Notes: generated by a model from the sequence alone, not told the origin. A DNA stretch of 64,000 nt from Macrotrachela quadricornifera (GCA_022393335.1 JAJEKB010020206.1:1-64000); one strand, 5' to 3'; positions 47,014 through 59,329 are shown, numbered from the stretch's first letter. Numbers and translations are program-made.

Positions 47014-47428
47014 TATTCTTGGTACCGCCGGTATACCGCATTATTTGAAAACACCGACGATCTACCGGCAGTAGCTCATTAATTCTCCGGTTCTCATTGT
47101 AAACGCTCACAGAGATCCGCTTCTATCAGAAACGTAATGTTTTAACAAACAAAATTCATATTTACTGAGAAGGAAACCGGTTTTTCATATATTTTACTTT
47201 TTAAATTTTTTGCAGCGCCCTCTTTATTAAAAAAATTATCTCGACATTGAGACCAGTTTGTGCTCTGTGACTGGTGTAGGTTGCTCAAGCGCATCGACAA
47301 TATGCAGTGCCATCGAAAGCAAAGCGATTTTGATAGTTTTAACAGACTTTAAAAATATTCAGCCATCTAAACGTAAGCTATTACGATGTTCCATTTTCAA
47401 AAACTCCGGCGGTATACCGCCGGTATAG
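47014..47428. mobile_element. MITE with ACCGCCGGTATACCG ends and 8-bp flanking repeat
   Basis: Left GGTACCGCCGGTATACCGC (47021-47039) is mirrored by gcggtataccgccggtatag (47409-47428). CGCACATT stands at 47006-47013 and again at 47429-47436, a candidate 8-bp target duplication. The left terminus carries a few extra bases, so the exact border is uncertain. Non-coding. Confidence 0.6.
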
Positions 47429-47542
47429 CGCACATTATACCGGACGGTCAATCGACGCTTTTTGTCCGATTCGAATCACATAGACTGTTTCTGCGAATGC
47501 AGCAGTGACCCATCTTATCATAATATCAGATTTTTTCCACTA

Positions 47543-48167
47543 ACGAGGGAAGGATCCCAACTGTCCAATCGCTTTTGATTCGAGACTATGTACGTTATGT
47601 AGACCTAAATGAGTTATGAATATTCTGAAAAAAGTTCGAGCCGCTAGCTTATTGCTATGGAGATATTGCGCTTTTACAGTATTTTTAAATAAAAAGCTGT
47701 GGTCCCCCTCAGGGATACCAGAAAAATTGATTTTTGAATTTCGACTTGAAACTTTGAGTAGTAACAGTCTTCAATGAGAATAATTTGTTGTGAATGTTTT
47801 TGAGATTTTTTCAACTGCTTTTATCCTAAAATAAGAGCATCAAATCTACTAGTTTATAGAGACAACCTATTCATAACCGTATTCTAGGATAGGATGGGCG
47901 AAAAAATCTGAAATAGTCACAGTAAACTATTCTCATTGAACTCTGTTACTACCCAAAGTTTCAAGTCGAAATTCAAAAATCAATTTTTCCGGTGTCCCTG
48001 TAGGGGACCACAGCTTTTTATTTAAAAATACTGTAAAAGTGCAATATCTCCATAGCAATAAGCTAGCGGCTCGAACTTTTTTCAGAATATTCATACCTCA
48101 TTGGGGTCTACATAACGCACATAGTCTCGAATCAAAAGCGATTGGACAGTTGGAACCCTTCCCTCGT
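47543..48167. repeat. Inverted-repeat element, family A, best-preserved copy
   Basis: Arms of about 255 bases: left ACGAGGGAAGGATCCCAACT, right reversed ACGAGGGAAGGGTTCCAACT, continuing through GTCCAATCGCTTTTGATTCG in both. The spacer of about 110 bases contains tcataaccgtattctaggat, matching the spacer of the 8500 copy. No coding capacity. Ends are not flanked by an obvious duplication. Confidence 0.8.
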
Positions 48168-48381
48168 AAGTATTATCGTTGTACGTAGTGTGATTATTGA
48201 TGAAGCAAATCATTTATTATCTGTCAACATCATATTTCACCTTATAGTTGTTGATGATATGACAACACCAGTAAATTTATCAATTTTAGTTGAAGATGAA
48301 TTCACATACTTTGCCGAAGATCAACATCACCTTCCTAATGCAACAATAACTATATTTAATGTCCACTTCAGAGATAAATGA
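48168..48381 (+). other. Open coding-like fragment, unknown product
   Basis: Starts directly at the right edge of the family A element: SIIVVRSVIIDEANHLLSVN, VEDEFTYFAEDQHHLPNAT, ending TAA/TGA at 48381. The composition is protein-like, but I recognise no family. The apparent Met at 48142 belongs to the repeat, so this may be an exon cut by the insertion. Confidence 0.35.
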
Positions 48382-48409
48382 TCGTGGGCATTTGTTTTAT
48401 TAACTTTTC

Positions 48410-48950
48410 ATAGGGATAAGATAGAGACCTGAGTCTTTCACCGTTGGAAAGAGCAAACGAAGAAGTAACGAACCATATATGGAAAGATTTTGTAACCGCT
48501 TTCCTAAAAGGTTTACATAAAACTTCAAGAAAAACAGCATGCCTTTCATTGTGACGATATTAATTTATCGATTAGGAAGTGTGCGATAGAACCACCAGAC
48601 AAAGAGCTACAAAATCATATCGAGATTCTATCCGTGATCACTAACAGTAAGATATTCAAATTATCGAAGCACAATTTATCACCTGATTTTTTTAGCAAAA
48701 TAGTTGAAAAATAAAAGTTTTTATAGGGTTTTCATGGATAAATCAATTTTTGAATGTAGAAGAAAAAAGCAATTCTTTTAAAACGTTTGACTGAAACTTT
48801 TAGGAAAGTTGTTAAAAAATCTTCAGATATATGGTTCCATAGGTCTTCATCTGCTCTTTTCAACGATGAAAATCGAAGATTTCTGTCTTGTTCCTTGGAA
48901 AAGCTAATCGAAAAATGTCCACGGGGACTTATCTCTGACATGGACATTAG
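48410..48950. repeat. Inverted pair of related coding-like fragments
   Basis: 48430-48525 (+) reads LSPLERANEEVTNHIWKDFV and TAFLKG. 48787-48870 (-) reads SSLKRADEDLWNHISEDFLT and TFLKVS. They are about 60 percent alike and in opposite orientation. Either the arms of a decayed foldback element or an inverted gene-fragment duplication. The longer open frames on both strands at 48732-48990 overlap and cannot both be genes. Confidence 0.45.
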
Positions 48951-49891
48951 TAGAGATCTTAGAAATAAAAATATATTAATCAGTAATTAGTATAGTCAAA
49001 CACCCATTGCTCCAGTTCTACTAGATGCATATCAAATATCGACTCAAGCTGATAAATATTCATCTTCTACAAATATAATTATAGTTGATCTATTATCTCG
49101 TAGACAAATAGTTGTCATATTTCTTCAACATCACGTTATTACATCAACCATATTCGAAAATGAATGTCTTGAGGGTAAGTAAAAAAGCATACCATGATTG
49201 CGATTTCCATCATATTTAAGGGACTCATCAGACGGTTTTGAGTATATGAAATTACATGACTTTTGGCAATTGTTAAGAGTCAACTGCAAAAGTGAATATT
49301 GTCAAATTCATGCTATCCGTATATATGTTATACTTATCATCTATACGGTGTCATAGAAAAGAAGAAAGGAAAACAAAAGATATAGAAGTGAATCACATTA
49401 CAACAATTTTTTATATGAAATTTACCCTTAATTCAAATAATTTATTATTCATTCAACATGAGTGTTTTTTTTTAATATATATGATCTTTCTATTTGTTTA
49501 TAGGACAATTTAATTATATACGAATATTTTATGTCAATAATGATGGTGCAATGAATATTCTTATAATATATAAAAAATGATAAATCTTTACTGAATGGAA
49601 TAAGTTTTATAAATAGAGTATTGTATCTAAATTTTTTTGAACGACAACTTGCATATTCAATTGAATCAATTCGATAAAGTCTATTATAAAATTTTTGATG
49701 ATATATAGATGTAGATTTTATAATAAAGAAATATTTGCACTTCTTTTTATTGTTGATTTAAAAATTCTTAATTACTTCAGTTTAATATGTATATAAAATA
49801 TTGTTTTAGATTTGGATTCTATAACTAAATTAATCTGTATTCTTCAATATAATGTAATTGAATCGTATTGGTTTTTAATTAAAAAAAAAAA
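48951..49891. other. Intergenic DNA with one exon-like segment
   Basis: 49000-49173 (+) is open in one frame (TPIAPVLLDAYQISTQADKY, VDLLSRRQIVVIFLQHHVIT) and ends at a consensus donor (GAGG|GTAAGT). It may be an exon of a lost gene; unrecognised. The rest, up to the receptor stop, is AT-rich. Confidence 0.35.
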
Positions 49892-50893
49892 CTAATTTCG
49901 TTTAATAAATTTTGGAATATTAAAAAAGGCTTCACGAAAAATTTTTCCTCCACATAATATATTTATATAAAATGGAATTCCACTTGCAATATATGTTAAT
50001 AAAAGAAGAAAACTATAAAGAAAATTATCAATTGTATTTTCTAATATTGTTTTATTTAAATGAAATGTACATGTTGTATATAATTTTTGTACAGCTTGTG
50101 GAAATGTTAATAATATTAACAGAAATATTTGAACAAAAAGCATTAAAATTAAATGACGATCAAGTTTTCTTCTTAATCTTGTTTGTAGTTGAATTTTTCT
50201 TATATTTTCATTTTGATTTGTATGCATTGGAACAATACTTGTTTGTCTTAAACGTAATTGAACTTGCCGTATATTTAATATTATCATTAAACTAAATATA
50301 ATCATTAATATTAATGGTAATAATATAGTTAAACATATATAAACTATATCAGTAAAATATCGACATTCATATGTTTTATCATAACATTTTAATGGAGTAT
50401 TAAGAAGATTTGCTTCATAACAATAAAACATATGTGCATAAAGAAGAATAGAAAATAATAAAATAATAATTGAACTTTTTTGTGCATTTTTTAATGAACT
50501 TATTTGACGATAATTAGGATTCGTAGATGATGAAAGCCATCGATCTATTGTAGCTAATATAACAAGCCAAAATGCAATTGTTCTTGAAGTAAAAACAATA
50601 TATGTACGAATTCTACATAACCAATTAATAGTTGATGTAAAATCCCAATTCCAACCAGATAATATTCTAGTTGTTAAACCAAAAAAAATTGAAATAATAT
50701 TAGCAATTGATGAAAAAAGAAATAACCATGCACAAGAATTTGATCGAAGAGTTTGTTGTGATAAAACAAGAATATTAAGAATATTTCCAATAAAACCAAA
50801 GATAAATATAAATGGTGCAAAATAACGATTTATTTGTACTAAAATATCATTTAATACTGTTACTGTTATCATATCAGATGAAGACATTTTCAT
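49892..50893 (-). CDS. Rhodopsin-like G-protein-coupled receptor (intact, single exon)
   Basis: An intact receptor of 333 residues, fourth member of the family in this window and the only one on the minus strand. GNILNILVLSQQTLR in TM1 (Asn37), SCAWLFLFSS into TM2, Cys93 before TM3, IDRW at 116-119, the loop-2 block CYEANLLNTPLKCYDKT with its two Cys, a short basic loop 3 (RLRRKLDRH), and TM7 SGIPFYINILCGG instead of NPxxY. The N-terminus is short (MKMSSSDMIT); Met1, Met3 or Met8 could start, all before TM1. It is about 38 kb from the plus-strand trio, with the PPR and transposon-rich DNA between, so the family is dispersed locally, not a tight tandem. Ligand unknown. Confidence 0.92.
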   Translation of the reverse strand: MKMSSSDMITVTVLNDILVQINRYFAPFIFIFGFIGNILNILVLSQQTLRSNSCAWLFLFSSIANIISIFFGLTTRILSGWNWDFTSTINWLCRIRTYIVFTSRTIAFWLVILATIDRWLSSSTNPNYRQISSLKNAQKSSIIILLFSILLYAHMFYCYEANLLNTPLKCYDKTYECRYFTDIVYICLTILLPLILMIIFSLMIILNIRQVQLRLRQTSIVPMHTNQNENIRKIQLQTRLRRKLDRHLILMLFVQIFLLILLTFPQAVQKLYTTCTFHLNKTILENTIDNFLYSFLLLLTYIASGIPFYINILCGGKIFREAFFNIPKFIKRN

Positions 50894-51300
50894 ATATGAT
50901 ATAGAAAAAAAAAATTATTATATAAATAATAAATCAAGTTTTTATATTTATATATCCTCAATTCATTATAAGACATCTGCTTTTCAAAATTGTCATGAAA
51001 TTGTCTATATCGTATAGTGAATAGATTTATTCAATGTGTTATAATTAAAAATAATTAAGATTATAGATAGAATCTTTTCTTCATATTATTTTATTTTTGT
51101 AGTAAAAGATTTCAGTATATAGAACTTTTGTATAATAAAAATAACTGTTTATCTTCTTCTAAGTTTGAAACGGGAAATACTTTTTATATGAACTCATGAG
51201 ATAGATTATTCTTAGAAATTTGACTTTGTACCTTTAGTTATTAGTATAAATAAATTATAAATAAATAAAATTTCATTACGTAACAAAAAAAAGAGTGCAC
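50894..51300. other. Intergenic DNA between receptor and LamG gene
   Basis: AT-rich. Would hold the receptor promoter; no clear motif. Confidence 0.4.
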
Positions 51301-53085
51301 GCATCGATAGAAGTAAGTTCACGATTATAAATACGCAAATCATCAATCTCACCTACAAATCGTTCTGATGATCTGACTAATTCATTAATACATGCACCAC
51401 TGCAACTATTCAAACAATTATCAAATGTCAAATAATTTGGCTTTTTTCCACTGCCTGAAAATAGTGAAGCTGCTACAGAACTAACAAATGTATTGTTTAC
51501 CTATAAATTTATTCCATTTGTTGAACTCCATGTTTGAATTATTAAAATCCATGATGAAGATATTGGTAAAATAGAACCAAAAGCTGTTACAATAGTAGTA
51601 TTATTTGTTAATACTTGTGCAATAATTGTTTCATTTGAAGAAAAAACCAATAATGGAAAACAAAGAGATCCTGTACCTAATGATGATATTCATAAATGAA
51701 CATCCTATGCTTAAATATATGATGTTGATGACGCAGAAAATGGTATAGCTTGATTTTTATAACTAGTGATAATTTATGTAGTTGAGTCAACTGATTGATA
51801 ATTGGTCAATATAACTCTAAACAGTATAGTACAGTTTTCTGAAATCATCTTCTAAATACTAATTCGTTAATCAATTCTATACATAATAATTACTGGTAAT
51901 TATTGCACCTGCGTTAATACCAACAGTAACGTTGCCTGATATTGTTCTTAATGCATTAGAAACACTACTCTGGGCACCTTAAATGCCATTTATAAAGATC
52001 ATCTGCGTTCGTGTTATTGTATCAAAGACAGATGGTACATGTATCCATTGATTGAATAAAATTACCTTATTACCTCTAATATCATTGAGATAAAATCCGA
52101 AATACAACTTTGTACCACGAATATTTATGTGAAGACAATTATTTATTGTTTTTGATAGACATAATTCAACAATCCTATGAGCAGTTGGATTAGAATATCC
52201 AGTTAGATTTAATCCATGCATCAATGGTGACACTAATGTTATTTAAAGGAATAAATGATGTATACATAGCTTGTTTAACTGATATATTGAATGAAGCAGC
52301 TTGGCCGACATATCCATTTACAAAGACTGATAGGTTTGTAGATGGGTTTCACTGTAATCATTGATGGTATCAGTATGTAAACCGTTGAACGGCTGTAAGG
52401 CACGATTATCTGAAGACTTAATCCATGATTGATTGAGACATGATTCACTACAATAGAAGGATGTTGTTTTAGCTAACAAACAATAAATAAAAAAAAGCTA
52501 TTTATATTAATAATATTTGTACATGAAAACATAGTCTAAGTTTGTTGTAACAATATATAGAATATCACTGAAAATATATATTACTTCAATTTTCCAGTAA
52601 CTCATACAGTGCAGATAGTACTATTGTTAACGCACTAGTTTTTGAATTTCATCAATCAAACTTATGCATTGAATGAGAAAAATAGAAACAAACTGACTTT
52701 TAGTTTCATTGTTGATGTAGTTATTGTGATAGTAGTTAATGTAGATGAAGATGTTTTATTAATGATCATTGTAGCTGTTGTTGTAAAGGAAGTTCCTTCA
52801 TTAACTATTGTCCTTGTTAAAGCACTGATGATTATGCTACATACAATAGAGAATATTTCAAAATACTTTTGTAATTATTTTCGACAGATTTGCTAGTATT
52901 GTAGTTGTTGTATCTTTACTTCTGTTTGGAAGAATAACAACTAATAGTGTTAGTACAACAATTAGCAAAAGAGAACTAAACAATAAAGTGGTAATACAAC
53001 ACGGCGAACAAGAACACCAAGTGCATTTCCAATAAGTGTCACTAAACAAGAAAAGATTAGAAATAGAATGATATTTTCGTACCAA
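51301..53085 (-). pseudogene. Type II membrane protein with Thr-rich stalk and two LamG domains, decayed
   Basis: Reading from 53085: a Cys-rich cytoplasmic part (KCTWCSCSPCC), one membrane helix (LLFSSLLLIVVLTLLVVILP), then a Ser/Thr-rich stalk (TSFTTTATMIINKTSSSTLT, TTITITTST). A first LamG/concanavalin-like domain runs from about 52500 (FYCSESCLNQSWIKSSDN, FVNGYVGQAASFNISV, INNCLHINIRGTKLYFGFYL, WIHVPSVFDTITRTQMIFIN). A second ends at about 51301 (NGINL, FVSSVAASLFSGSGK, RFVGEIDDLRIYNRELTSID). IDDLRIYNREL is the classic LamG end. Lesions: a frameshift near 52290, TAA at 51979, and several further stops between 51720 and 51930. Such proteins would present sugar- or protein-binding domains outside the cell. 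The first exon may lie near 53165-53240 (PPQPSPQSQTYPLL). Confidence 0.7.
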
Positions 53086-53577
53086 AACACATAAGAATAG
53101 ATTTTGTTTGATCTACCTTTCTCGCGCTATGAAATACATACTTTTCTCCTATAATTAGAAAAAACGTTATTTTTGATGTTTTTTATTAACAGATAGCAAT
53201 GGATAAGTTTGACTTTGTGGCGAGGGTTGAGGAGGATGGATGTAAGTTTATACCCCGTATACTTCAACACTTCTTTCGGATCGTGTTCCACAAACTACTA
53301 GAAAGTCATAATACAAGTAGCTGCGCCATTACTTTTGTATCATCCCAAGTATTTTTATGATTATTATTAGTCTTATAGTGTTTTGTATTTTTCTCTAAAT
53401 ATTTTTCAATAATTGATCAATATATAATTAATATGACAAATAAAAAAATTTAATTGGTTTCTATAGAATTGACATAACTTTTTATTTGTCAGTTTATTCT
53501 AATGAGAGTAATGCATTCTCACTAAAGATTCATCAAAAAATATTTTAAAATAATAAAAAATGCGAAATTGTTAATAG
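53086..53577. other. Spacer between the LamG and GH63 pseudogenes
   Basis: 53165-53240 in minus orientation could be a Pro-rich first exon of the LamG gene. No upstream exon of the GH63 gene is present on the plus strand, so that gene is 5'-truncated. Confidence 0.35.
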
Positions 53578-56004
53578 GTACATGCATTCTAATGGTCAAA
53601 TAATGGCTTATGAGATGAATATGGATGATGTTAATCCACCAGTACTTGCTTGGGCAGGATGGCGTATATATAAAATGTCAGCTACTTCAGTTGAAGAGCG
53701 AGATCGAGATTTTTTGATGAGCATTTTTCTCAAATTACTTGTCAATTTTACCTGGTGGGTCAATCGAAAAGATCCAACTAAACAAAATTTATTCAGCGGT
53801 GGATTTATGGGTTTATATAATATTGGAGTTTTTGATCGAAATGAAGAATTACCTAAAGGTACAACAATGCATCAATCAGATGGAACATCATGGATAGCTT
53901 TTTTTGCTGTTGTTATGCTTGCAATGGCTCTTGAACTAGCTGGTGGAAAAGGTGAACATCCAGTTAATGAGGCTTATCAAGATACGTCTTCAAAGTTTCT
54001 CGAACATTTTATCGATATTGTTAATGCTATTAATAATTTTGGTGGAGCAAAAAATGGATGTAAGTCATTTTATTTAATCAATCTTTGTCATGTATTTTAA
54101 AACGCCTTTGAATTATAAAAGATTTTTTGCGGAAATTTTTTTATTTAAAGAAAACTTTAAAAATGGAATATAATGAGTTTATTTCAATATATGTGATTGA
54201 TTCGATAAAAAATAATACATTTTTCGTAGAATACTTTTTCATAAATTAGAATAATAAAAAAAAGTTGAGAATATTAAATATTTCAATAACTAATTAGCAG
54301 ATAGAAATAAATAATGGCAAACTTCATATGAATTTTTTTTCTTCAAGTAAAATATATACTTATCATATTTAAACTCATGATGACACATTCTCGAATTTTT
54401 TAGTGTTTAATTCATTATAAAAATATTCATATGAATTTTTTTATATTGATTTTCTATTTGAAATATCAGTATGGGATGATGAAGATGGATTTTATTATGA
54501 TCAAGTGAAATATGGAGATAGAGAAGTGAAATATTTAAAAAGTAAAAAACGAGGGTGTAAACAACACGAATCGATTCATCTTCGAATATTTAAAAGAGAT
54601 ACATGAAACGAAGAATTTTACATTGTATTTTTATTCAAATTCTATCTCAAAATGAGATCATATATTGACTAAAAACTAAGTTAAACCATTTGCCATGATG
54701 GAACTCTAACTGATCGAATCGAATTTATTCAAAACAGCAACCTATATTATTTTCGTAGTGACGAAATAATCATTATACTTTTCTCAGCGATACAAGTTTT
54801 TAGATGATATTTTATTCTAAAAAATCTATGCGCAGAACGATGGAAAGATAAAAATCATGTCAGCTTGTAGCTTAGGAAAAACTACATCGAATCCTATAGA
54901 TAAAACTTATTCGTGAAGAAATTTTTTGTCGTCTCATGTATCTCTTTGAAAAATTTGAAGATGAGCCGATTCGTGTTTGTTTAATTCCTCTTTTGGCAGT
55001 TTCATTAATTGAATAAAAGCGAATGGATGTGCTTCCTGAATTTAAGAAACGATTCGAATATTTTCTTCAGCATCATAACAATGGTCCTCGTCAACACGTA
55101 GTCAAAAAGAATTCGACCAAAGATGAAAACGGATCAGCTTATTTATTGACAATTGCAGGTGAAGATCAACTTCGACGAATACTCAAATATCTTGATGAAA
55201 ATGAATTTCTTTCTGATTATAGAATACGATCACTCTCAAAATTTCATGAAAAACATCCATTTAAATTTCGTCTTGATGGAAAAGAAGAAGAAATATGTTA
55301 TGCACCAGCTGGATCTTTCTGTGGAATGCTTGGCGGAAATTTTAATTGGCGTGATCCCATATGGTTATGTATCAATTATTTGATTGTTGAGTCACTTGAA
55401 CGGTTTGTCTAGATTTTCTTACTATTTATTTAGAATATTTCGACTATGATTTTATATTTTTTTAATCGAAAAGTTTCCTACTACTTATATTAAACTGATA
55501 TTACATTATTTGTTATATTTGTTTTTAATTTCAATTCATACATACAAAAAGTGAAATAGATCCAATAAATATTTGATCTTATCACTTATGAATTTTGTTC
55601 TGATTTTTGTTTAACATATATCTAATATCAAATTTTGCTAAACTTTTGATTTTATTTGTGAGATTTATAAAAAAAAAATTATCTCTCTCAATAAATGTTT
55701 GTATAGATATCATCGATTTTATAGTAACTCGTGGAAGATTGAATGTCCTACTGGAAGTGGTCAAATGATGATATTACTTGAAGTTTATCGTGAAATAACT
55801 CGACGACTAACCAAACTTTTTATACGCGATGAAAATGGAAGAAGAGCATGCCATGGAGATGATCTTGTTTTTCATGAATATTTTCATACAGACAATGGTC
55901 AAGGATTAGGTGCAAATCATCAAACTGGTTGGACAGCTTTAATTATTCGACATATTCAAGATATGGCTCAATTAAGAGAAGAAAATCATAAAAAAGATGA
56001 ATGA
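53578..56004 (+). pseudogene. GH63-type glucosidase, C-terminal half, disrupted
   Basis: Exons: 53578-54059, 54470-about 54557, about 54983-55402 and 55707-56004, with introns in phase. Landmarks of the bacterial/fungal-type GH63-like family: GQIMAYEMNMDDVNPPVLAW, FTWWVNRKD, LFSGGFMGLYNIGVFDRNEE, HQSDGTSWIAFFAVVMLAMA, LWDDEDGFYYDQV, IPLLAVSLIE, EFLSDYRIRSLSKFHEKHPF, LGGNFNWRDPIWLCINYLIV, ECPTGSGQMM, then FHEYFHTDNGQGLGANHQTG. The family's catalytic domain is an alpha/alpha barrel hydrolysing alpha-glucosides. Lesions: no N-terminal half, TAA at 55014, a foldback insertion (54558-54982) replacing about eight residues, and Tyr where relatives have Asp in GLDNIG, the likely acid catalyst. HEYF keeps the candidate base. 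Animal introns around a bacterial/fungal-like enzyme suggest old horizontal gain. Confidence 0.82.
54558..54982. mobile_element. Foldback element, about 425 bp, inside the GH63 coding exon
   Basis: Left TAAACAACACGAATCGATTC is mirrored by right (reversed) TAAACAAACACGAATCGGCT, continuing through catcttcgaatatttaaaag against catcttcaaatttttcaaag and agatacatga on both sides. Coding sense stops at one edge and resumes at the other, so it landed in an exon. Confidence 0.75.
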
Positions 56005-57030
56005 AGAAATATTGATATTTATATATATAATTTTGTTTAAATTTTGGTACTGAAATACTTTGTCATATATTCTAATTTTTATTGTATTCGCGCATTTCTC
56101 TACTAGCTTTCATAGATAAACAAGCAGTAGTATTTCTCTTAACTGTTTTTGTTTAATAAATTTGAATAAAGGTTAGCAGAATTTCAAACATAATGTATTT
56201 TTACTGTATGATATATATTAAAAAAGATTTTTTTTTTCTTATTTAATCTAATTACACAAATAAATCATATGATATCCTATAACTCGTTCCAGATTATTAT
56301 TATCAAAGTAGATGTTACAATACTATATCATATCTGTTAAACCATATGCAAAATAATAGTATACCTCACGTCCGTTAGCTATAAATTAAACTTCTGCATT
56401 GTATAGAACAACGTTCAGTTTAATTTTTGATTGATAATATGAAAAAAAAAGATGATCAAATTATGGAAATTTTATTGTTATAATATTAATTCGCTTGAAA
56501 GGATTTTATATTATCATATTATATAAGTTCATAAATTTGTTTCACAAAAAATCAGTGAAAATACTCGATCTATTATCCAACATTTTGTTATTTGCATAAA
56601 AAATTCTATAAGATACAAGTCAAAATCTGCCATCCCACAAACTTTGATCAAAGTTATATATTCTGAAATATTGTTTTTCAGCACTGTTAGCACTGGTTCT
56701 AAGTTTATTATTTAAGTATCACTATGGAGTACGTACAGGAAAGATAAAAAAGAGAACGAAGGAGAGCTAACATATATATCAAGAAGAAGAGAATAAATCA
56801 AAGATACATTTGTACATATATATATAGATGAGCGAGCACAAGAGAAAAGGAAAACACCAATGTAGCGTATAGAATAAGACATTGTTGATATATCATTGTT
56901 TATATGAGAAAGTACCAGCATGTGATGAACTTCATATATAGGATTAATCCATAATGCCATATAGTGTTAGTATCATCGAAGTTAGCCTCGATAACACTGA
57001 AACAGTCCATTATTACAGCATTTCATACTA
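56005..57030. other. Intergenic DNA, no gene seen
   Basis: AT-rich 3' flank of the GH63 pseudogene. The frame at 56712-56960 (-) has no motif and consists of low-complexity tata/agag sequence. Confidence 0.4.
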
Positions 57031-57102
57031 GAGACCGTCATGAGCATTCTGTGTTGTTCCATGCTTATGCGCGAGATATCATGAAACGCTCATGACGGTT
57101 TC
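57031..57102. repeat. Isolated hairpin, ACCGTCATGAGC stem
   Basis: GAGACCGTCATGAGCATT is mirrored by AAACGCTCATGACGGTTTC across a 40-base loop. The 12-bp core stem is perfect. Function unknown; possibly a tiny MITE. Confidence 0.5.
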
Positions 57103-59329
57103 TGTTTCATATAATAGGTACTGGCCTTTGCAAGAAAGTTTGTGAATCAGTACTTGAAAGACTTCAACGATGCATTGATGCTGATGGACATCAAGTTGAA
57201 CATTTAAAGTAGTTTATTGTAAAACTTTGATTTATGTACGTTAGTTTAATGTCCTTAATAAAATATGCTCTTTTTCTTGATATTCTCTAATCTTAGAAAC
57301 GAAAGCTATCAACGAAATACTATGTATGCATTTATTCGACCCTCGAAAAAGACTAGATTTTTTTTTATATCAATCCATTAAAATTGTTCAAAGCAGTCTT
57401 GATTAGCACTGTTCGTGTGAAAACAAAATTCTAAGTCAGCCTCTACCACTACAAAAATATCAGCTCATTTGTTTCAACTCAGATGGATATATTCATAATT
57501 CTTATTGGAGCACTAAAGGCGATGATAATGTACCCAAATGATACTATAAAGTTTTTTATGATCATTCAAGATCGTATTGTAGAATCATATACGAATTCTG
57601 GTATAAGAATTGATATAAGATTTCAGGAACAACAATTCTGTGTACGATTTTCCATATAGACTTATATGATTGTTTACGATATTAACCTAAGCTCTGATGC
57701 GATCATACAAAAATCTGTGACTTAGCATACTGTGTAATATTTCGATGCCGAGATCTATTGGAAAAACGGTAAGGAAACAGAAGTGTTCTCAGGAGAGTCA
57801 TAACAGTCGCCTAGCACGATCTCAACCAAATAAAAGAGCTGTACGCATGTTAATTTAAAATAGAGTAAAAAACTAGAAATCCCTATGTCGAAATCCTACC
57901 GGAAAACCTCCCGTTCTATATGTTAAAAGCCCTACGATCGAATCAGATCTAATCGAGCGCGTATTTTTAGCAGATATTCCTGGATATGTATTCTAACTAT
58001 AGTAGTAGCGCCAACTCATAAAACCTTTTCTAGACTATTTTGTATGGCACCCAAAAACCCAAGATCTCGAGGCGAAAATTTGGTTTTCGACATTTATGTT
58101 AGACCTTGAAGAAAAACTAAGGTGGTATTCGAAATCAGTGCATCAAACTACATCCAATGACATGTAACTCAACGTATTTTTCAAAAAAAATTTCCTTTGG
58201 AAAAAAAAGGCGGAGATCCTCCCCAGCTTTTTTTGTCACAAAAAAAATTTTTTTTTGAAGGACCTTTTATTTTTCTTAACAACGGGTTTCTGAGTGGTAT
58301 ACTGTCATTTCTAGTCAAATGAAAGCAATTCCTAAAGAAAAAAGGCGAATATCCGTCTGCTTATGTGAAAGCTCCCCACTGTGGGAGAGGCCACATCCAA
58401 TAAATGAAAATTTTTGATATTTCGTAGCAAAAATATCAAGTTTTCCATTGATTTTGCACGTTCTTTTTACGGAATTTTTTTACGAAACCTCTTTTTGCTT
58501 GCAAAATATCGTACACCTATCCCAATCATGGGCCTTCCATACGGCCACTGGTGAAAGTTTACAGTTTATATCGTTTTATTAGAAGAAAATCCGAAAAAAG
58601 CACATTTCGCTCTCGCCGAAACCAATAATCGACTGCAATTGTATGGTTTTGAGTTTACAAAGACAATAATATGTTGTTCATGACTGTTATCGAAATTTGA
58701 TGCTGTTTTCAACAAAGAAAAACAAGAATACAATTTCATTTTGTATATTTTATTATACCTAATAGCTAAAAAAACTTCAGAAAATAAGATAAAAAAAAAG
58801 TAAAAATATGTGATGATAAGGCAAGCGCGTTAAACATAAAAAAAAGAAAGAAAAAACTGTGAGAATATAAGAGGAAAAGCTAAAACAATTGAGAAAAAAA
58901 GCTAACTACTAGATAATGTCTGATGATATTGATGGCACTGTTGAGATGTTGCGATAGGTTCAAACTTGTGCCACTTATCCTATGAAAAGAAAAAATATTG
59001 AACCAAATCACAAATATACGATACTGTAAACGATAAACTCAAACAACAAAATACGAATGATCCAATAAAACATCAGATAATTTTCTCAATAAGCTATCAC
59101 CCAAACACACATTAATACAAAATATTTCACTTACTTTAACTTTTAATTATTTATATTCATATATTCTTCGGACTTTGAAGAAACAATAACGAACTTGTGT
59201 CTATATCAAAATATAATACGCTAAATGAAAAATCGAAACAAACAGTCTCTTCATATATTATATCTAATCCAAAGTGAAAACTACCACTACAATATGTAAT
59301 CGATAACCACACCACACACGAAAAGTCAA
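57103..59329. other. Intergenic DNA with a poly-A/T-rich structured block
   Basis: No gene. 58180-58300 has runs of seven to nine A or T around ggcggagatcctccccagc, and 58370-58400 holds ccccactgtgggagagg, a short palindrome. The block 58000-58640 is richer in GC than its surroundings and may be an old DNA element, but no paired ends were found. Confidence 0.35.

Noticed and set aside
52642..52896. Val/Ile-rich plus-strand frame that looks like a membrane protein
   Set aside because: It is antisense to the Thr-rich stalk of the LamG gene; ACN codons reversed give Val/Ile-rich translations.
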